This document shows positions 9,889 through 19,684 of a stretch of DNA of 64,000 nt, piece by piece. Made by a program: the position numbers and the translations under genes. The stretch is from JAEUQQ01 sp963697285 (GTDB lineage: Bacteria > Acidobacteriota > Vicinamibacteria > Vicinamibacterales > JAFNAJ01), in assembly GCA_963697285.1 (NCBI GenBank), contig CAVONI010000012.1:744001-808000 (forward strand), given 5' to 3'. Each line of letters begins with the position of its first letter. The first letter of the stretch is position 1. The notes under the pieces are model-generated. The model was not told the DNA's origin and searched no databases. It saw only the letters and a program-made list of their open reading frames with translations.

Positions 9889-10068
9889 GTTCTTCGCATG
9901 AGTTTGACAGCGTGGCGGGGCGGGTCCACACTGCACGCCTCCCCACGATGCACGCGGCCAGGGACGGCGTCTCCGTTCCGTAGACGGGACCGCCCGCTCC
10001 GCGGAAACGGTAGACGTGCCCGCTGGTCCGCGACGACAGACGACGACTCGCTCGTCCGGGTTTCAGAG

Positions 10069-11074
10069 ATGGCGCGTACCGCCTTTCCGGAACGGTTCGT
10101 CGGAACTGATCCTGCCCTCCGGGCGGTGCTGCAGACGCTCGACCTCGTCGCAGACACCGATGCGACCGTGCTCATCACCGGCGAGACCGGCACGGGGAAG
10201 GAACTGATCGCCCGCGCGCTGCACGAACGGAGTGCGAGGCGCCGGGCCCCGCTGATTCCCGTGAACTGCGGCGCCCTGTCGGAGACACTACTGGAGGCGG
10301 AGCTGTTCGGTCACACGCGCGGCGCGTTCACCGGCGCCACCGAGAACCGCGTCGGGATGTTCGAGGCGGCCAACGGCGGCACGCTGTTCCTCGACGAGGT
10401 CGGCGACATGTCGCTCGCCCTGCAGGCCAAGCTGCTGCGCGTGCTGCAGACCGGCGAGTACGCACCCGTGGGCAGCGCAGTGAGCCGGCGATGCGACGTC
10501 AGGGTCGTCGCGGCGACGCAACCAGCCCCTGCGACCGCTCGTGGCGGCCGGCACGGTGCGTGCCGACCTCTACTATCGCCTCAACGTGGTGTGCCTCGAC
10601 TTGCCGCCGCTGCGGGCGCGACGCAATGACATCCTGCCGCTGGCCGAGCACTTCCTGTCGCATTTCGCCGACTCGGACTCGCGGGGCCCGCGGCGCCTCG
10701 GTGCGCGACGCCCAGCGCGTCCTGCTCGCCTACGCCTTTCCCGGCAACGTGCGCGAACTCGAGAACGCCATGCGTCGCGCCGCCATCCTGAGCCGCAGCA
10801 GCAGCGTCGCGGCCGCAGACCTGCCCTCTGAAATGCGTGAGCCGGTCACCCCACCATCACCGACCGTCGAGCCCGCAGGGTTTCACGCGGCACGTGCGCA
10901 GCGCTGGCGCTGTTCGAACGAGACTTCCTTGCGGGGCTGCTGCGCGAGTGCGGAGGCATCGTGAGCCGCGCCGCCGACCGCGCCGGCATCAGCGAACGCA
11001 GCTTCCACGTGAAGCTCAAGAAGCACGGCCTGCGAGGACGCGACTTCCGCATCCCGTCGGCACGCGCCGGTTGA
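10069..11074 (+). CDS. Sigma-54-dependent transcriptional activator (interrupted)
   Basis: This is an NtrC-family AAA+ activator. Walker A is GETGTGKE, the sigma-54-contacting loop is GAFTGA, Walker B is GGTLFLDEVGD, and FPGNVRELEN marks the C-terminal subdomain. A Fis-type helix-turn-helix closes the chain (SRAADRAGISERSFHVKLKK), ending at TGA 11072-11074. No receiver domain precedes the ATPase in this frame, so input may come from another protein. The frame shifts near 10525, 10690 and 10905 but all motifs appear in order. The ATG at 10069 is the most conservative start; upstream sequence shows no conserved domain. It precedes the 11.3-18.8 kb operon in the same direction and may control it. 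Confidence 0.8.
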
Positions 11075-11270
11075 GGCGGCGACGGGAAAGGCTGACGGCG
11101 CCTTCCGCAAAGACGGAACCGGGGGTTCCTGACGCCGTTCGCCGCCCAATGGCGCTGCATCGTCCCGTCGCCCGGCCAACTGCGCACGAACGCATCACTT
11201 CGACATCCCGTCGCGAGTCTCGACGCCCGACGGCGTCCTCCTTGCACCCTCGCCTGCCGGAATCCTCATC

Positions 11271-11666
11271 ATGCCGGCACACGGACACATCTGCCTCGTC
11301 GGCGCTGGGCTCTGCCGCAACTGGCAACTCGTGCAACGTCTCGCGGGCCGACACGGCCTGACGCTGCTGCGCACGAGCGCGCTATTGGAACGCGACGTCG
11401 TGGCCGTGGCCGACATGGTGGTGATCGACTGCGCACAGGGCGGACCCGACGGTTCGCGCACGCTCGTGGATTCGCTCCGCCGCACGACCGACGCGCCCAT
11501 CGTCGTCATGGACGGCGGACTCGGGCCCGCAGACGTGGCGCAGTTGCTCAACGCCGGGGCGAGGGACTACTTCTCGGAGCCATACAACATCGCGCTGATC
11601 GCCGAGCGTCTCGAGTACCTCGCAGACGTCCGGCGCTCGCAGCGCGAACGCCTGGAGGAGGCATGA
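11271..11666 (+). CDS. Degenerate receiver-domain (CheY-like) protein
   Basis: This 131-residue protein has the alternating beta/alpha pattern of a response-regulator receiver: HICLVGAG, ADMVVIDCAQGGPDG, APIVVMDGG, then LNAGARDYFSEPYN before the last helix. A candidate phospho-acceptor Asp is present in VVIDCAQ, but the acidic pair expected after the first strand is absent (VGAG) and the conserved Lys after strand five is replaced (FSEP). It is therefore probably a pseudo-receiver. The next gene starts inside its stop as ATGA, which indicates translational coupling. It may feed the neighbouring sigma-54 activator, which lacks a receiver of its own. Confidence 0.6.
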   Translation: MPAHGHICLVGAGLCRNWQLVQRLAGRHGLTLLRTSALLERDVVAVADMVVIDCAQGGPDGSRTLVDSLRRTTDAPIVVMDGGLGPADVAQLLNAGARDYFSEPYNIALIAERLEYLADVRRSQRERLEEA

Positions 11667-12585
11667 CCATGCATCCCCGCGACAGCTTCTGGATCTCGGG
11701 CGAAGCCGACGCCGCGGCCGAGGAAATCGACAGTGCCCTCCCGATCGTGATTGGCAGCGGCTTGCGCGACGCGCCGTGGGAAAGCGTCGACGACGTGTTC
11801 GCGAGGTTGACCGAACGCCTCTCGCCTCCCGAGACCGAGGGCATCGGAAGCGCGCTGCGCACGATCGGCAAATGGGCGAGCCGTGCCCAGCTGGATCAAC
11901 TCGCGGGAAAGCTGGCACCGGTGGCCGGCGCCGCCGCAGGGACGGCGATCGGCGGACCAGTCGGCACGATGATCGGCAAGTCGATTGGCGACAAGGTCGG
12001 GCAGATGGCAGGGGGCAGCCGCCCGGCCGGCGCGCCCGCTGCAGTGCCGCCGGGAATGGCTCCCGTCGTACCCGCCGCCACCATCCCGCCGGCCGCGCCG
12101 ACGACGGGCACTGATCCTGGAGCAGCGCCGCCGCCCACCGGCACCACGGCACCGCCCACGGGTGGCGAGTCGCAGGCCGCCGCCCGGCTCCTGTATCTCG
12201 TGCAGAACCCGGCCTTCCTCTCGAGCCTGGTGTCGCTGGCGCTTGGATCGGCCGGTCAGCCAACGGTGCCGGCCGGCCCCGACGGCACACCGGTCCGCGT
12301 GGGGGCGTTCATGAACCTCGCGACGACGCTCGCAGGGAAGGCGGCCGAAGACGCCGACGCGCTGGCCGGTGACGCTGGCAGCGATGGCGCCGAGGCCTAC
12401 ATCGCGGGCGCTGACGGTTGCCCATCGTGCGACCCGGCCATCGCCACGGAGCGGGCCGACGCACTGCTCGCGTTCCTGCAGCGCCAGGACGCAGGCGAGG
12501 CGCTCGACGATTCCGGCGAGGCGTCGTTCGAGGATCGTACGAGGCACTCGACGACCTCGAGTGGTGGGATGACGACCCCTGGTGA
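11663..12585 (+). CDS. Unknown protein with glycine-zipper segment and acidic Trp-rich tail
   Basis: I do not recognise the family. A segment near residue 95 (GAAAGTAIGGPVGTMIGKSI) has the spaced glycines of a glycine zipper, a motif that can insert into or pack on membranes. A Pro/Thr/Ala-rich linker follows, then a helical region (RLLYLVQNPAFLSSLVSLAL). Near 12535 the frame shifts by one base; the alternative frame gives a tidy C-terminus, EALDDLEWWDDDPW, stopping at 12585, just before the GGAGG of the next gene. Without the shift the chain would run into that gene. The acidic, aromatic tail resembles the N-terminus of the protein encoded at 13066. Confidence 0.5.
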
Positions 12586-12600
12586 GCGAAGGAGGAGCAG

Positions 12601-13056
12601 ATGTCACTTGATGCATTGGCGCTCGTGTCGCGGGTGATCGACCGCGCGGCACAGAAGGCGAGCCAGGCGATGGGACCCGCCGCCACGGGCCTCGGCGAGG
12701 AGCAGCGGATCGACCTGATGGTCGACACGCTTGCCTCGCAGGTGCTCGGCTTCATCGGGCTTGGCCCTCCTGCGGGCCCGCAGGAGGGCGGTGACGCATC
12801 CGACCTCGAACGGCTGTGTGCGGAACAGATGGCGCGTAACCAGCAACTGGCGCGCGCCCTCGGCGCCTGCGATTGCTGGGGAGAAATGCCGTCGTGCCCG
12901 GCGTGTGGCGGACGCGGTGCGGCCGGCTGGCAAAGGCCACACAAGGCGCCGTTCGACCAGTTCGTCTCACCGGTCGTGCGGCGCGTCGTGCAACACCGCG
13001 TGAGGGCCCGCCGGCACGCGGCCGCCGGGGCAGGTCCCGGCTATCGAACGCAATAA
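12601..13056 (+). CDS. Unknown small protein with DnaJ-type zinc-ribbon motif
   Basis: This 151-residue protein of unknown family is helical at the N-terminus (ALALVSRVIDRAAQKASQAM) and carries CDCWGEMPSCPACGGRG near residue 90, reminiscent of the CxxCxGxG zinc-binding repeats of DnaJ. Only one CxxC plus a CxC is present, enough for at most one zinc site. The C-terminus is basic. A strong AAGGAGGAG lies 5 bases before the ATG, and the next gene starts 10 bp after its stop, so it belongs to the same operon. Confidence 0.5.
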   Translation: MSLDALALVSRVIDRAAQKASQAMGPAATGLGEEQRIDLMVDTLASQVLGFIGLGPPAGPQEGGDASDLERLCAEQMARNQQLARALGACDCWGEMPSCPACGGRGAAGWQRPHKAPFDQFVSPVVRRVVQHRVRARRHAAAGAGPGYRTQ

Positions 13057-13065
13057 GGAGGCGAC

Positions 13066-13863
13066 ATGGACGCGTACGCGTGGGAACCAGAAGACTACTT
13101 CGACGATCCGGCCATGGAGTGGGAAGACCCCGAGGCGCTGCCCTTCGGGTTCGGCAGACGCGCGCCTGGGCGGAGCACCGCGCTGACGCGACGGTTCTTC
13201 CCGCCGCGGCCCACGAGCGTGCCGGCGCGGCCCGCCGCGCGGCCGCCCACGCCGGTGCCAACCACGGTTGTCGATCGCGTGCGCGAGCTCGACCTGCGGC
13301 AGCGCGCCGCGGCCAACCAGCTCGCGAGCATTCAGCAACGCACCACGGTGCAGCAGTCGGCCGAGCAATTCGGCCCCATGGCGACAGGCGCCGTCGGGGC
13401 CCTGGCGCTCGGGTTCAAGTCGGGTGACCTGTTCGCGCCGACCGTCACCCACGGCCTGCCGCTGCTGCAGTTGCTGCTCGCCAGCCGCGGGAACGCCATC
13501 ACCTCAGGTTTCAGGGCCAACCCCTGGACCACGCTCGGCTTCCCCGCGCTGGCGTTGTTCCTCACGGCGTTCCGCGAGAGCATCCCCGGCCTGCGGCCGA
13601 CCGTCGTGGATCAGCCAGAGGTCAACATCACGCCAGACGCAAGCAACACGTTGCTGGTGACGGCGCGAAAGGCCAAGGGCACCGTCCTGCGATTCACCGG
13701 GCCGGCGCAGTCTGTTGCCGATCCCGATTCGAACTCGTCGGAGTTCCCTGGCGTGGTCAGGCTCTCGGCCGGCGAGACGCTGAAGGTGCGTGCCTTCATC
13801 GGCACCATCGGCAGCGACGTCGTCACCATCCTGGCACCCGCGTCGGCCAGGGCATCACGGTAG
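13066..13863 (+). CDS. Unknown protein with acidic-aromatic N-terminus
   Basis: I do not recognise this 265-residue family. Residues 1-25 are rich in acidic and aromatic residues (WEPEDYFDDPAMEWEDPE), then comes a Pro/Arg-rich linker, a helical region with the hydrophobic stretches MATGAVGALALGF and FPALALFLTAF, and a beta-rich C-terminal domain (NTLLVTARKAKGTVLRF) that looks like a small beta-sandwich. No signal peptide is visible. AAGGAGG precedes the ATG, and the subtilase gene starts 24 bp downstream. The acidic-aromatic segment is shared in character with the C-terminus of the protein encoded at 11663. Confidence 0.5.
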   Translation: MDAYAWEPEDYFDDPAMEWEDPEALPFGFGRRAPGRSTALTRRFFPPRPTSVPARPAARPPTPVPTTVVDRVRELDLRQRAAANQLASIQQRTTVQQSAEQFGPMATGAVGALALGFKSGDLFAPTVTHGLPLLQLLLASRGNAITSGFRANPWTTLGFPALALFLTAFRESIPGLRPTVVDQPEVNITPDASNTLLVTARKAKGTVLRFTGPAQSVADPDSNSSEFPGVVRLSAGETLKVRAFIGTIGSDVVTILAPASARASR

Positions 13864-13887
13864 CAACGCCGCACACGGGGCACGGAC

Positions 13888-15661
13888 GTGGATCCAGCCC
13901 TGCGGGAGTTGCTGCTGCGCGGCGAAGCGGAGGACGAGATCGAGGCCGTCCTCCGATTCGCTCACGGTGTTCGCACGGCGCCTCCCGGCGTCGCCGTGGT
14001 CGCACGGTTCGACGCGATCGCGACCTGCCGCCTCAAGCGGCGCGACATTCCACGCGTGCGCGAAGCGCCCGGGGTGGCGAGCCTCAAGGCGCCACGGCTG
14101 CTCGGCCCCGAACGCCCGCCAGTGGCCGTGGAACCCGGCTCGGCATCGCCGGGGCCCGGAGATGCGCGGCGGCCGCACGGCCTCGCCGAAACCGGGCGCG
14201 GCGTCGTGATCGGCGTGCTCGACTGGGGACTCGACGTGGCGGCCGCGTCGTTCCGCCACGCCGACGGCTCGACGCGCCTGCTCGGCCTGTGGGACCAGCG
14301 CACCCGGCGCGGCCGGCGGCAACGGAACGCCTACGGCTACGGATGGATCCACAGCCCGCGCGCCATCAACGCGGCACTGCGATCGGCGAACCCGTACGCC
14401 GCGCTCGACTACGACGCGGCCGACTCCGACCCGGTCGGGGTGGGGGCGCACGGCACGGTGGTCACCGACCTTGCCGCGGGCAACGGCCGCTCGGGGCTGC
14501 CGCCCGGTGTCGCGCCGGGCGCAGACATCGTCTTCGTGCACCTGGCCAGTCGTGATACGGCGGGGCTCGCCAACCTGGGCGACTCCATCGGCATCCTCGA
14601 GGGCCTCGATTTCATTCGCCGCGTGGCGGCAGGACGTCCGCTCGTCTGCTCGCTCTCGGTGGGCGGCATGCGGGGCCGCACGACGGGTCCACGCTCGTCG
14701 AACTCGGCATCGACGCCTTCGTCACCGAGTCGCGCGGGCGCGCGGTGGCGCAGAGCGCCGGCAACTACGCGTTGCGGCGGTGTCATGCGCGCAGCGTCCT
14801 CGAACCCGGCACGACGCGGGCGGTCGCGATCGTCATCGATGCGGCCGATCCGACGCAGAACGAGCTGGAGATCTGGCACGAGTGCGATCCGTGTTCGGTG
14901 GAACTCGTGCTGCCTGACGGCAGCACGTCGGGGTGGACGCCGCTCGGCGCGGTGAACGACGTCCGTCGTGACGGACGAGTGCTCGCGCGCGTCTACCATC
15001 GCCGCTCGCGATCCGCAGAACGGATCGCATCACGTGGATGCCTTCACGGCACCGGGCGCGCCGGGCGGCACATGGACGGTGCGTCTGCGCGACGAACGGC
15101 GCACCGGCCCCAGGCTGACGTTTCACGCGTGGATCGAGCGCGACGATGCCTGTCCCTCGTGCCAGAGCCGATTCGACACCGACGCGAACGACGCCTCGTG
15201 CACGCTTGGAACGCTGGCCAACGGTCGCCACACCCTGGTGTGCGGCGCCTACGACGCGCACGATCCCGCGCGGGCCGTTGCGGCATTCAGCAGCAGCGGG
15301 CCGACTCGCGACGGCCGGATCGAAGCCCGACCTCCTGGCGCCCGGCGTGGCCGTGCTGTCGTTGCGCTCGCGCGCCGCGCATGCGGGGCGCACGACGCGG
15401 AGCGCTTCACGCGGCGATCGGGCACGAGCATGGCGGCGCCGCACGTCGCGGGTTGCGCGGCCCTGATCCTGGAAGCTGGCGGCGGGGCGCTCTGGAACTC
15501 CGAGGTCCGCGACCTCGTGCTCGCGAACGTCGATCCCATCGCGCCGCCGCACGGCGACCGGGAGCGGCTCGGGCTCGGTTATCTCGACATTGCCCGAGCG
15601 GTGCGCGCGGCGCGCCGCCATGCGTCACGGGCATCGACACGTTATCGAGAAGGGACGGTAA
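13888..15661 (+). CDS. Subtilisin-like serine protease, S8 family (interrupted)
   Basis: The catalytic triad is present in order: Asp in VIGVLDWGLD, His in GAHGTVVTDL and Ser in GTSMAAPHVAG. SSSGPTRDGR before the Ser is typical of subtilases. The N-terminal ~100 residues may be a propeptide (VVARFDAIATCRLKRRDIPR); there is no signal peptide. The GTG start at 13888 gives a complete N-terminal domain. Frames change near 14675, 15005, 15320 and 15400, with conserved sequence on both sides. The exact C-terminus is uncertain; a TAA at 15659-15661 in one frame, just before the next ATG, is the tidiest end. Its place among operon partners of unknown function suggests a specialised rather than general protease. 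Confidence 0.75.
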
Positions 15662-15663
15662 TC

Positions 15664-18600
15664 ATGAATCCGCACAGACGTTGAAAGACGTGGTACGGGC
15701 CGTCGAAGCCGCGCTCGCGGCGGCCGCGGGCACGCCACAGGTTGAGCGGGTGGTCTCGGCCTGGCTCGGTGGCAACCCGCCTTCGTCACTCGATGCGCTC
15801 TATCGACGCCTCGCCGACGCGTCGCGCGATGTGGCGGGAGTCGCGCCGCGTGTGCTCGCGCGTCCGGGCCAGCGCCTCGACGTGCCGCTGCGTGCAGGCG
15901 ACGCCATCCTCCGCGTGGCGCTCGGCGAGCCGGGGTTCGCGCACCTGGCGGTGCTCGTGGACGGCCGCCTGCTGTCGCGCGACGAACTCGCCGCCGGCCA
16001 GCTCCGCGCGGAAGGCGACCGGCCGGGGCAGTACGCCTGGGTGATCGAGGCCGGCGCACGCCACCATCGCGCCGACGATCGCTTCGCGCGGCTCGTCACC
16101 GATCGCTCGGGCGTGGTGCCGCCTGGGCAGATCGTGCTGCGGCCGCTGTCGTCGCGGGCCGATGACGTCCCGGAACACCTGCCGGGCGACGACATCCTCT
16201 GGAGCGATGAGACCGTCGACTCCGGCTGGCCGGCGGGCACGCATCGCGCGGAACGCGGTGACCTGGCCAGCCTGCCGCTGGTGGCCGACAACGAGGACGT
16301 CGATATCGCGCGCAGCGAGGCCGGCACGCTGATCGATTCCGCTGCGCTCTCGTCGCTGGAGATGGAAGACGTGGCTGCGCCGGGCTTCGACGAGCCGGTG
16401 GCCGAGGCGACGGAGGGGTGGACGGTCGCGGCGACCGATGACGCGTGGCATGACGCGTACGACAGCGGCGTCGAGTCGGTGCCTGGTGATCCGGATCAGC
16501 GCTGGGAGGCCGCCGAGGCAGAGCCACCCGTGACCACGCTCAGGATGCGACAGGGACCGGCGCCCGGGCCCAGGCGCGTCCGCGCACGCATCCTGTGGCC
16601 AGCCCTCGGCTTCCCTGCGGTCATCACGCCACCGGCGACGCCATCGCCCAGTACCTTCGAGGACGGTGACGCCACGCGGTGCATCTGCGTGCTGCTGCTG
16701 TCTGACACCGAGCTCCTGTCGAAGGAGGAGGCGGCGCGGTACCTGCGTTTCGTGCCGTGGGCCGAGCGCGGCCGGCGCCACATCCGCCCGGGGCAACCGG
16801 GCACCTTCCGCGAAGAGGAACTCGCGGTGCGCAACGGCGGACGTCAGGCGCTGCTCTCCGATCCTCGCCCCAAGGATCGGCTCGGCGAGTTCGTGCGGTT
16901 CGGCGCGAACGGCAACGACCGCAACGGCATCGTCGCGAGCCTGGGCAAGAAGGTGAAGGAGCTGTACGCCGCCGACGGCCTGCAGTACATGCACGAGATC
17001 AGGATCTACGACACCGCGACGGCACGGATGCCCCTCGAGCTCTATCACCTCTTCTGGAACAACGAGTCTCCCGACGAGACGGCGCCGTCAGACGAGATGG
17101 CGATGCTGGTGCGCCTGCACGCGCGCCGCGAGCGCTCGAAGCTCGGCACGCTCTGGCAGCAGACACGGCGCAGACCTGTTGAAGGAGTACCAGTTCGAAT
17201 ACGGCGCGCTGCACCCGCCCTACAGCACGACCGACGCGGCGCGGGCAGCGGCGCGCCGAGATCCTGCATCCCCTGTTCGTGCGCCGCCGACCCTCGACGC
17301 TCCTGCGGATCGCCCAGTTGAGCGACACGCACGTCGACGTGCGCAACGACGTCTACGAAGAGAATCTCGCGCAGTCGAAGGACCCGGCGATGCGCAAGGT
17401 GCCGTTCAACAACTGGAACAAGGACTTCGTCGCACTCTACCGGGCAGCGAAGCCTGACGCCGACGTCGATCATGCTCACGGGCGACCTGATCGACTACGG
17501 ACGTGGCCACTGGGGCCCGAAGCAGCGCCTGCCGCGTCGGTGACGACACCCTGTACCAGTCGGATCGCAACTGGTTCCTGTTCTCGTACCTGCTGTCGCG
17601 CGACAACGAGTACACGCATCCGGTGTACACGATCCTCGGGAACCACGACTGGCGCCTCAACCCGTATCCCCCGTTCGCGATCGCGGGCGCGCCCAAGCCG
17701 GCCGCGTTCATCCACGGGGCCCAGGGTCCGGAGACCGAGCAGCAGAAGGCCATCCTGAAAGAAGCGCACGGCGACGGGTGGCAGCGCGCGATCTCGTACA
17801 CCCCGGCGGTCGAGAAGCAGCTACGCGATCGCGCTGCGGAACACCGGCACCATCGCGGGGCAGGCGCTGCGCAAGATGTTCGGCGGCGAGAAGACCATGG
17901 ACAAGCCCGGGCTGCCGACCGAGACGAATGTCGAGTCGGTCGCCTGGTACCTGCTGGCGATCAATCCCGTTCCTCGACTATCGGTTCACGCTGCCGGGCG
18001 GGCACGACGTGCTGATGCTCGACTGGGCCGAAGACGAGAGCGTGTTCCTCGGCGACATCTACCGGGGCAAGCGCTACGCCTCGTTCGACAAGGCGTCGGG
18101 CGACGAGGGGCCGAAGGCGAAGAACGCACTCACCGACCTGCAGATGGCGCTCGTCAAGGAGTTCGTCGAGGCGCCGGGTGTCGCGAAGATCATCGGCATT
18201 CACGCGCCGCCGATCGGCCCCTGGGACGACTGGACCGACGCGGAGCTGGCCGACGGGTGGAGGGCGTTCGACTACGGCGGTCGCGGCTACCCGCACTACA
18301 GGCGCACGCGTGCGGGAGGGGCGCAGGAGCAAGGGCACCCGCTGTTCGCGGTCAAGCCCGCGAAGGGGCGTCGAACCGGATGCGGTCGAGGGCATGGACG
18401 CCAGCTACAACTCCTTCGAGCGTCACCGCGACACGTTCATCAGGACCGTGACCAACCCGCGGCACGGCGTGCGGCTCGTGCTTGTCGGGACACATTCACC
18501 GGCAAGGCCTCTACGTCGTCTACAAGGCGCCGGAGGCGCTGGGATCAGTCGTGGCGGGAGAGTTGCTCGTGCGGGCGGTCAGCGAGAGCGACACGCGCGG

Positions 18601-18823
18601 CGTGCGCCACCCCGCCGGGTCGCTGAAGAAGATCCGCAACTCGACGCAGGAATTCGGGCTGGCGCCGGGTCCGCTGTTCGTCAACGCCACGAGCGCGGGG
18701 CCACGCGGCAACTGGATCGTGAGCAAGGGCGTGTCGCGCCGCCGCGATCCCGGCTTCGGACAAAAGGGGTCACGTCTTTCATTCCAGCATTTTTCAAGAT
18801 CTGGCACCGGGGTCAGGTCTTGA
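15664..18823 (+). CDS. Large multidomain calcineurin-like metallophosphoesterase (interrupted)
   Basis: About 1,050 residues once frames are joined. The N-terminal ~170 residues (AGDAILRVALGEPGFAHLAV, RPGQYAWVIEAG) form an unrecognised domain, followed by an acidic linker and another unknown domain (EEELAVRNGGRQALLSDPRP). From about 17285 a metallophosphoesterase follows: RIAQLSDTHVDVR, IMLTGDLIDYGRGHWG, TILGNHDWR, IIGIHAPP and a final GHIHRQGLYVV supply the metal ligands. The frame shifts at about 15682, 17165, 17265, 17465, 17535, 17825, 17965, 18310 and 18480, so the end is hard to fix; the last frame stops inside a GGGGTC palindrome at 18823. The ATG at 15664 has AAGGGA upstream and follows the protease almost directly. 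Confidence 0.65.
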
Positions 18824-18853
18824 ATTTTGCTGCAATGAAAGATGTGACCCCTT
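18762..18853. repeat. GGGGTC palindromic element, copy 5 (inverted dimer)
   Basis: Two facing monomers, AAAAGGGGTCACGTCTTTCA...CAAGATCTGGC and GGGGTCAGGTCTTGAATTTT...GAAAGATGTGACCCC, form a 92-bp imperfect palindrome. It overlaps the 3' end of the metallophosphoesterase gene. The following gap, 18854-19251, contains no gene I can support; it must hold the promoter of the small-protein gene at 19252. Confidence 0.85.
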
Positions 18854-19251
18854 CGCACACTGAGTCTTGACACGCCCGTCACGCGGTGGGAGAGTTGGCG
18901 ATGACATGGGGTCGCGTGCTTCGTGCGCGCGACCCGATGCCGCGTCGATGAGGACATTCGATGCGGGACGCACAGTGACGTGTCGACGCTGCGTCCCATC
19001 CTCATGGAGTCGGGAAGGGGCCAGGATGGCTTGCCCGCACCTTCGACGTCGCCGCGTCGCCCCGCCGGTGTTGATGTACCTGGCGGCGCCACGCTCGCCT
19101 CGCGCACCGCCCTGACCGACACCGCACCCTTCTCCTCCAGGCCCGTTCCCGCACAATCCCACGTCAGCCCCCGGAGACCCTGCCAGGTGACGCACGACTC
19201 GTCGCCTCGCGCGCTCGCGAGGCGTCACTGCATGTGACGGAGGTAGTGGTC

Positions 19252-19563
19252 ATGCCAGAGAACACGGTTACGTTGTACCTGACGAGTTGGCAGAAGCGGA
19301 TGATCCAGGACTTCATGCCCCTCAAGACCATGCGGATCAGCTCCATCGACAAGCTCACGAAGGTGAAGGTGTCGATCATCGACAGGAAGCAGTGGGTCAT
19401 GTACAGGCAGCCGATCGACGCCATCAAGGCCGGTCAGTGGAACCTGTACCTGACCGACGAGCAGATCAACATGGTCACCCAGATGACCGGGATGCGCGCC
19501 AAGTTCTCGGCCCTGAACGTCTCGCCAGAAATGGTGGCGTCGGGCGCGCTGGTCTTCGGGTAA
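19252..19563 (+). CDS. Small protein with internal repeat, candidate radical SAM substrate
   Basis: A 103-residue protein with no signal peptide and no cysteine. It contains an internal duplication: residues 7-22 (TLYLTSWQKRMIQDFM) match residues 64-79 (NLYLTDEQINMVTQMT), each followed by a basic/hydrophobic stretch. The ATG at 19252 is chosen because GGAGG lies 8 bases upstream. The radical SAM/SPASM gene starts 121 bp downstream on the same strand, with only a GGGCCGC hairpin between. Small proteins encoded before SPASM enzymes are often their substrates, so this may be a RiPP-like precursor. Lack of cysteine rules out a sactipeptide; modification would have to be at Tyr, Trp, Lys or aliphatic carbons. 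It could instead be a partner or regulator. Confidence 0.6.
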   Translation: MPENTVTLYLTSWQKRMIQDFMPLKTMRISSIDKLTKVKVSIIDRKQWVMYRQPIDAIKAGQWNLYLTDEQINMVTQMTGMRAKFSALNVSPEMVASGALVFG

Positions 19564-19565
19564 CT

Positions 19566-19632
19566 CCCGGGCCGCACTGGGGTGCGGCCCCTACACCTGA
19601 CCGTCCGGGGCCGCACGGGGGTGCGGCCCCTT
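19566..19632. repeat. GGGCCGC hairpin element, two copies
   Basis: Two successive hairpins of the form GGCCGCnnnGGGGTGCGGCCCC, the first followed by TACACC, lie between the small-protein gene and the radical SAM gene. The same family occurs at 20751 and in tandem at 61615. It could attenuate transcription so that the upstream small protein is made in excess over the enzyme. Confidence 0.7.
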
Positions 19633-19684
19633 GCCCATCCCCCAGGTGGGACTCCCCGACGCGAGACAGTCAGACACCAGCCCC

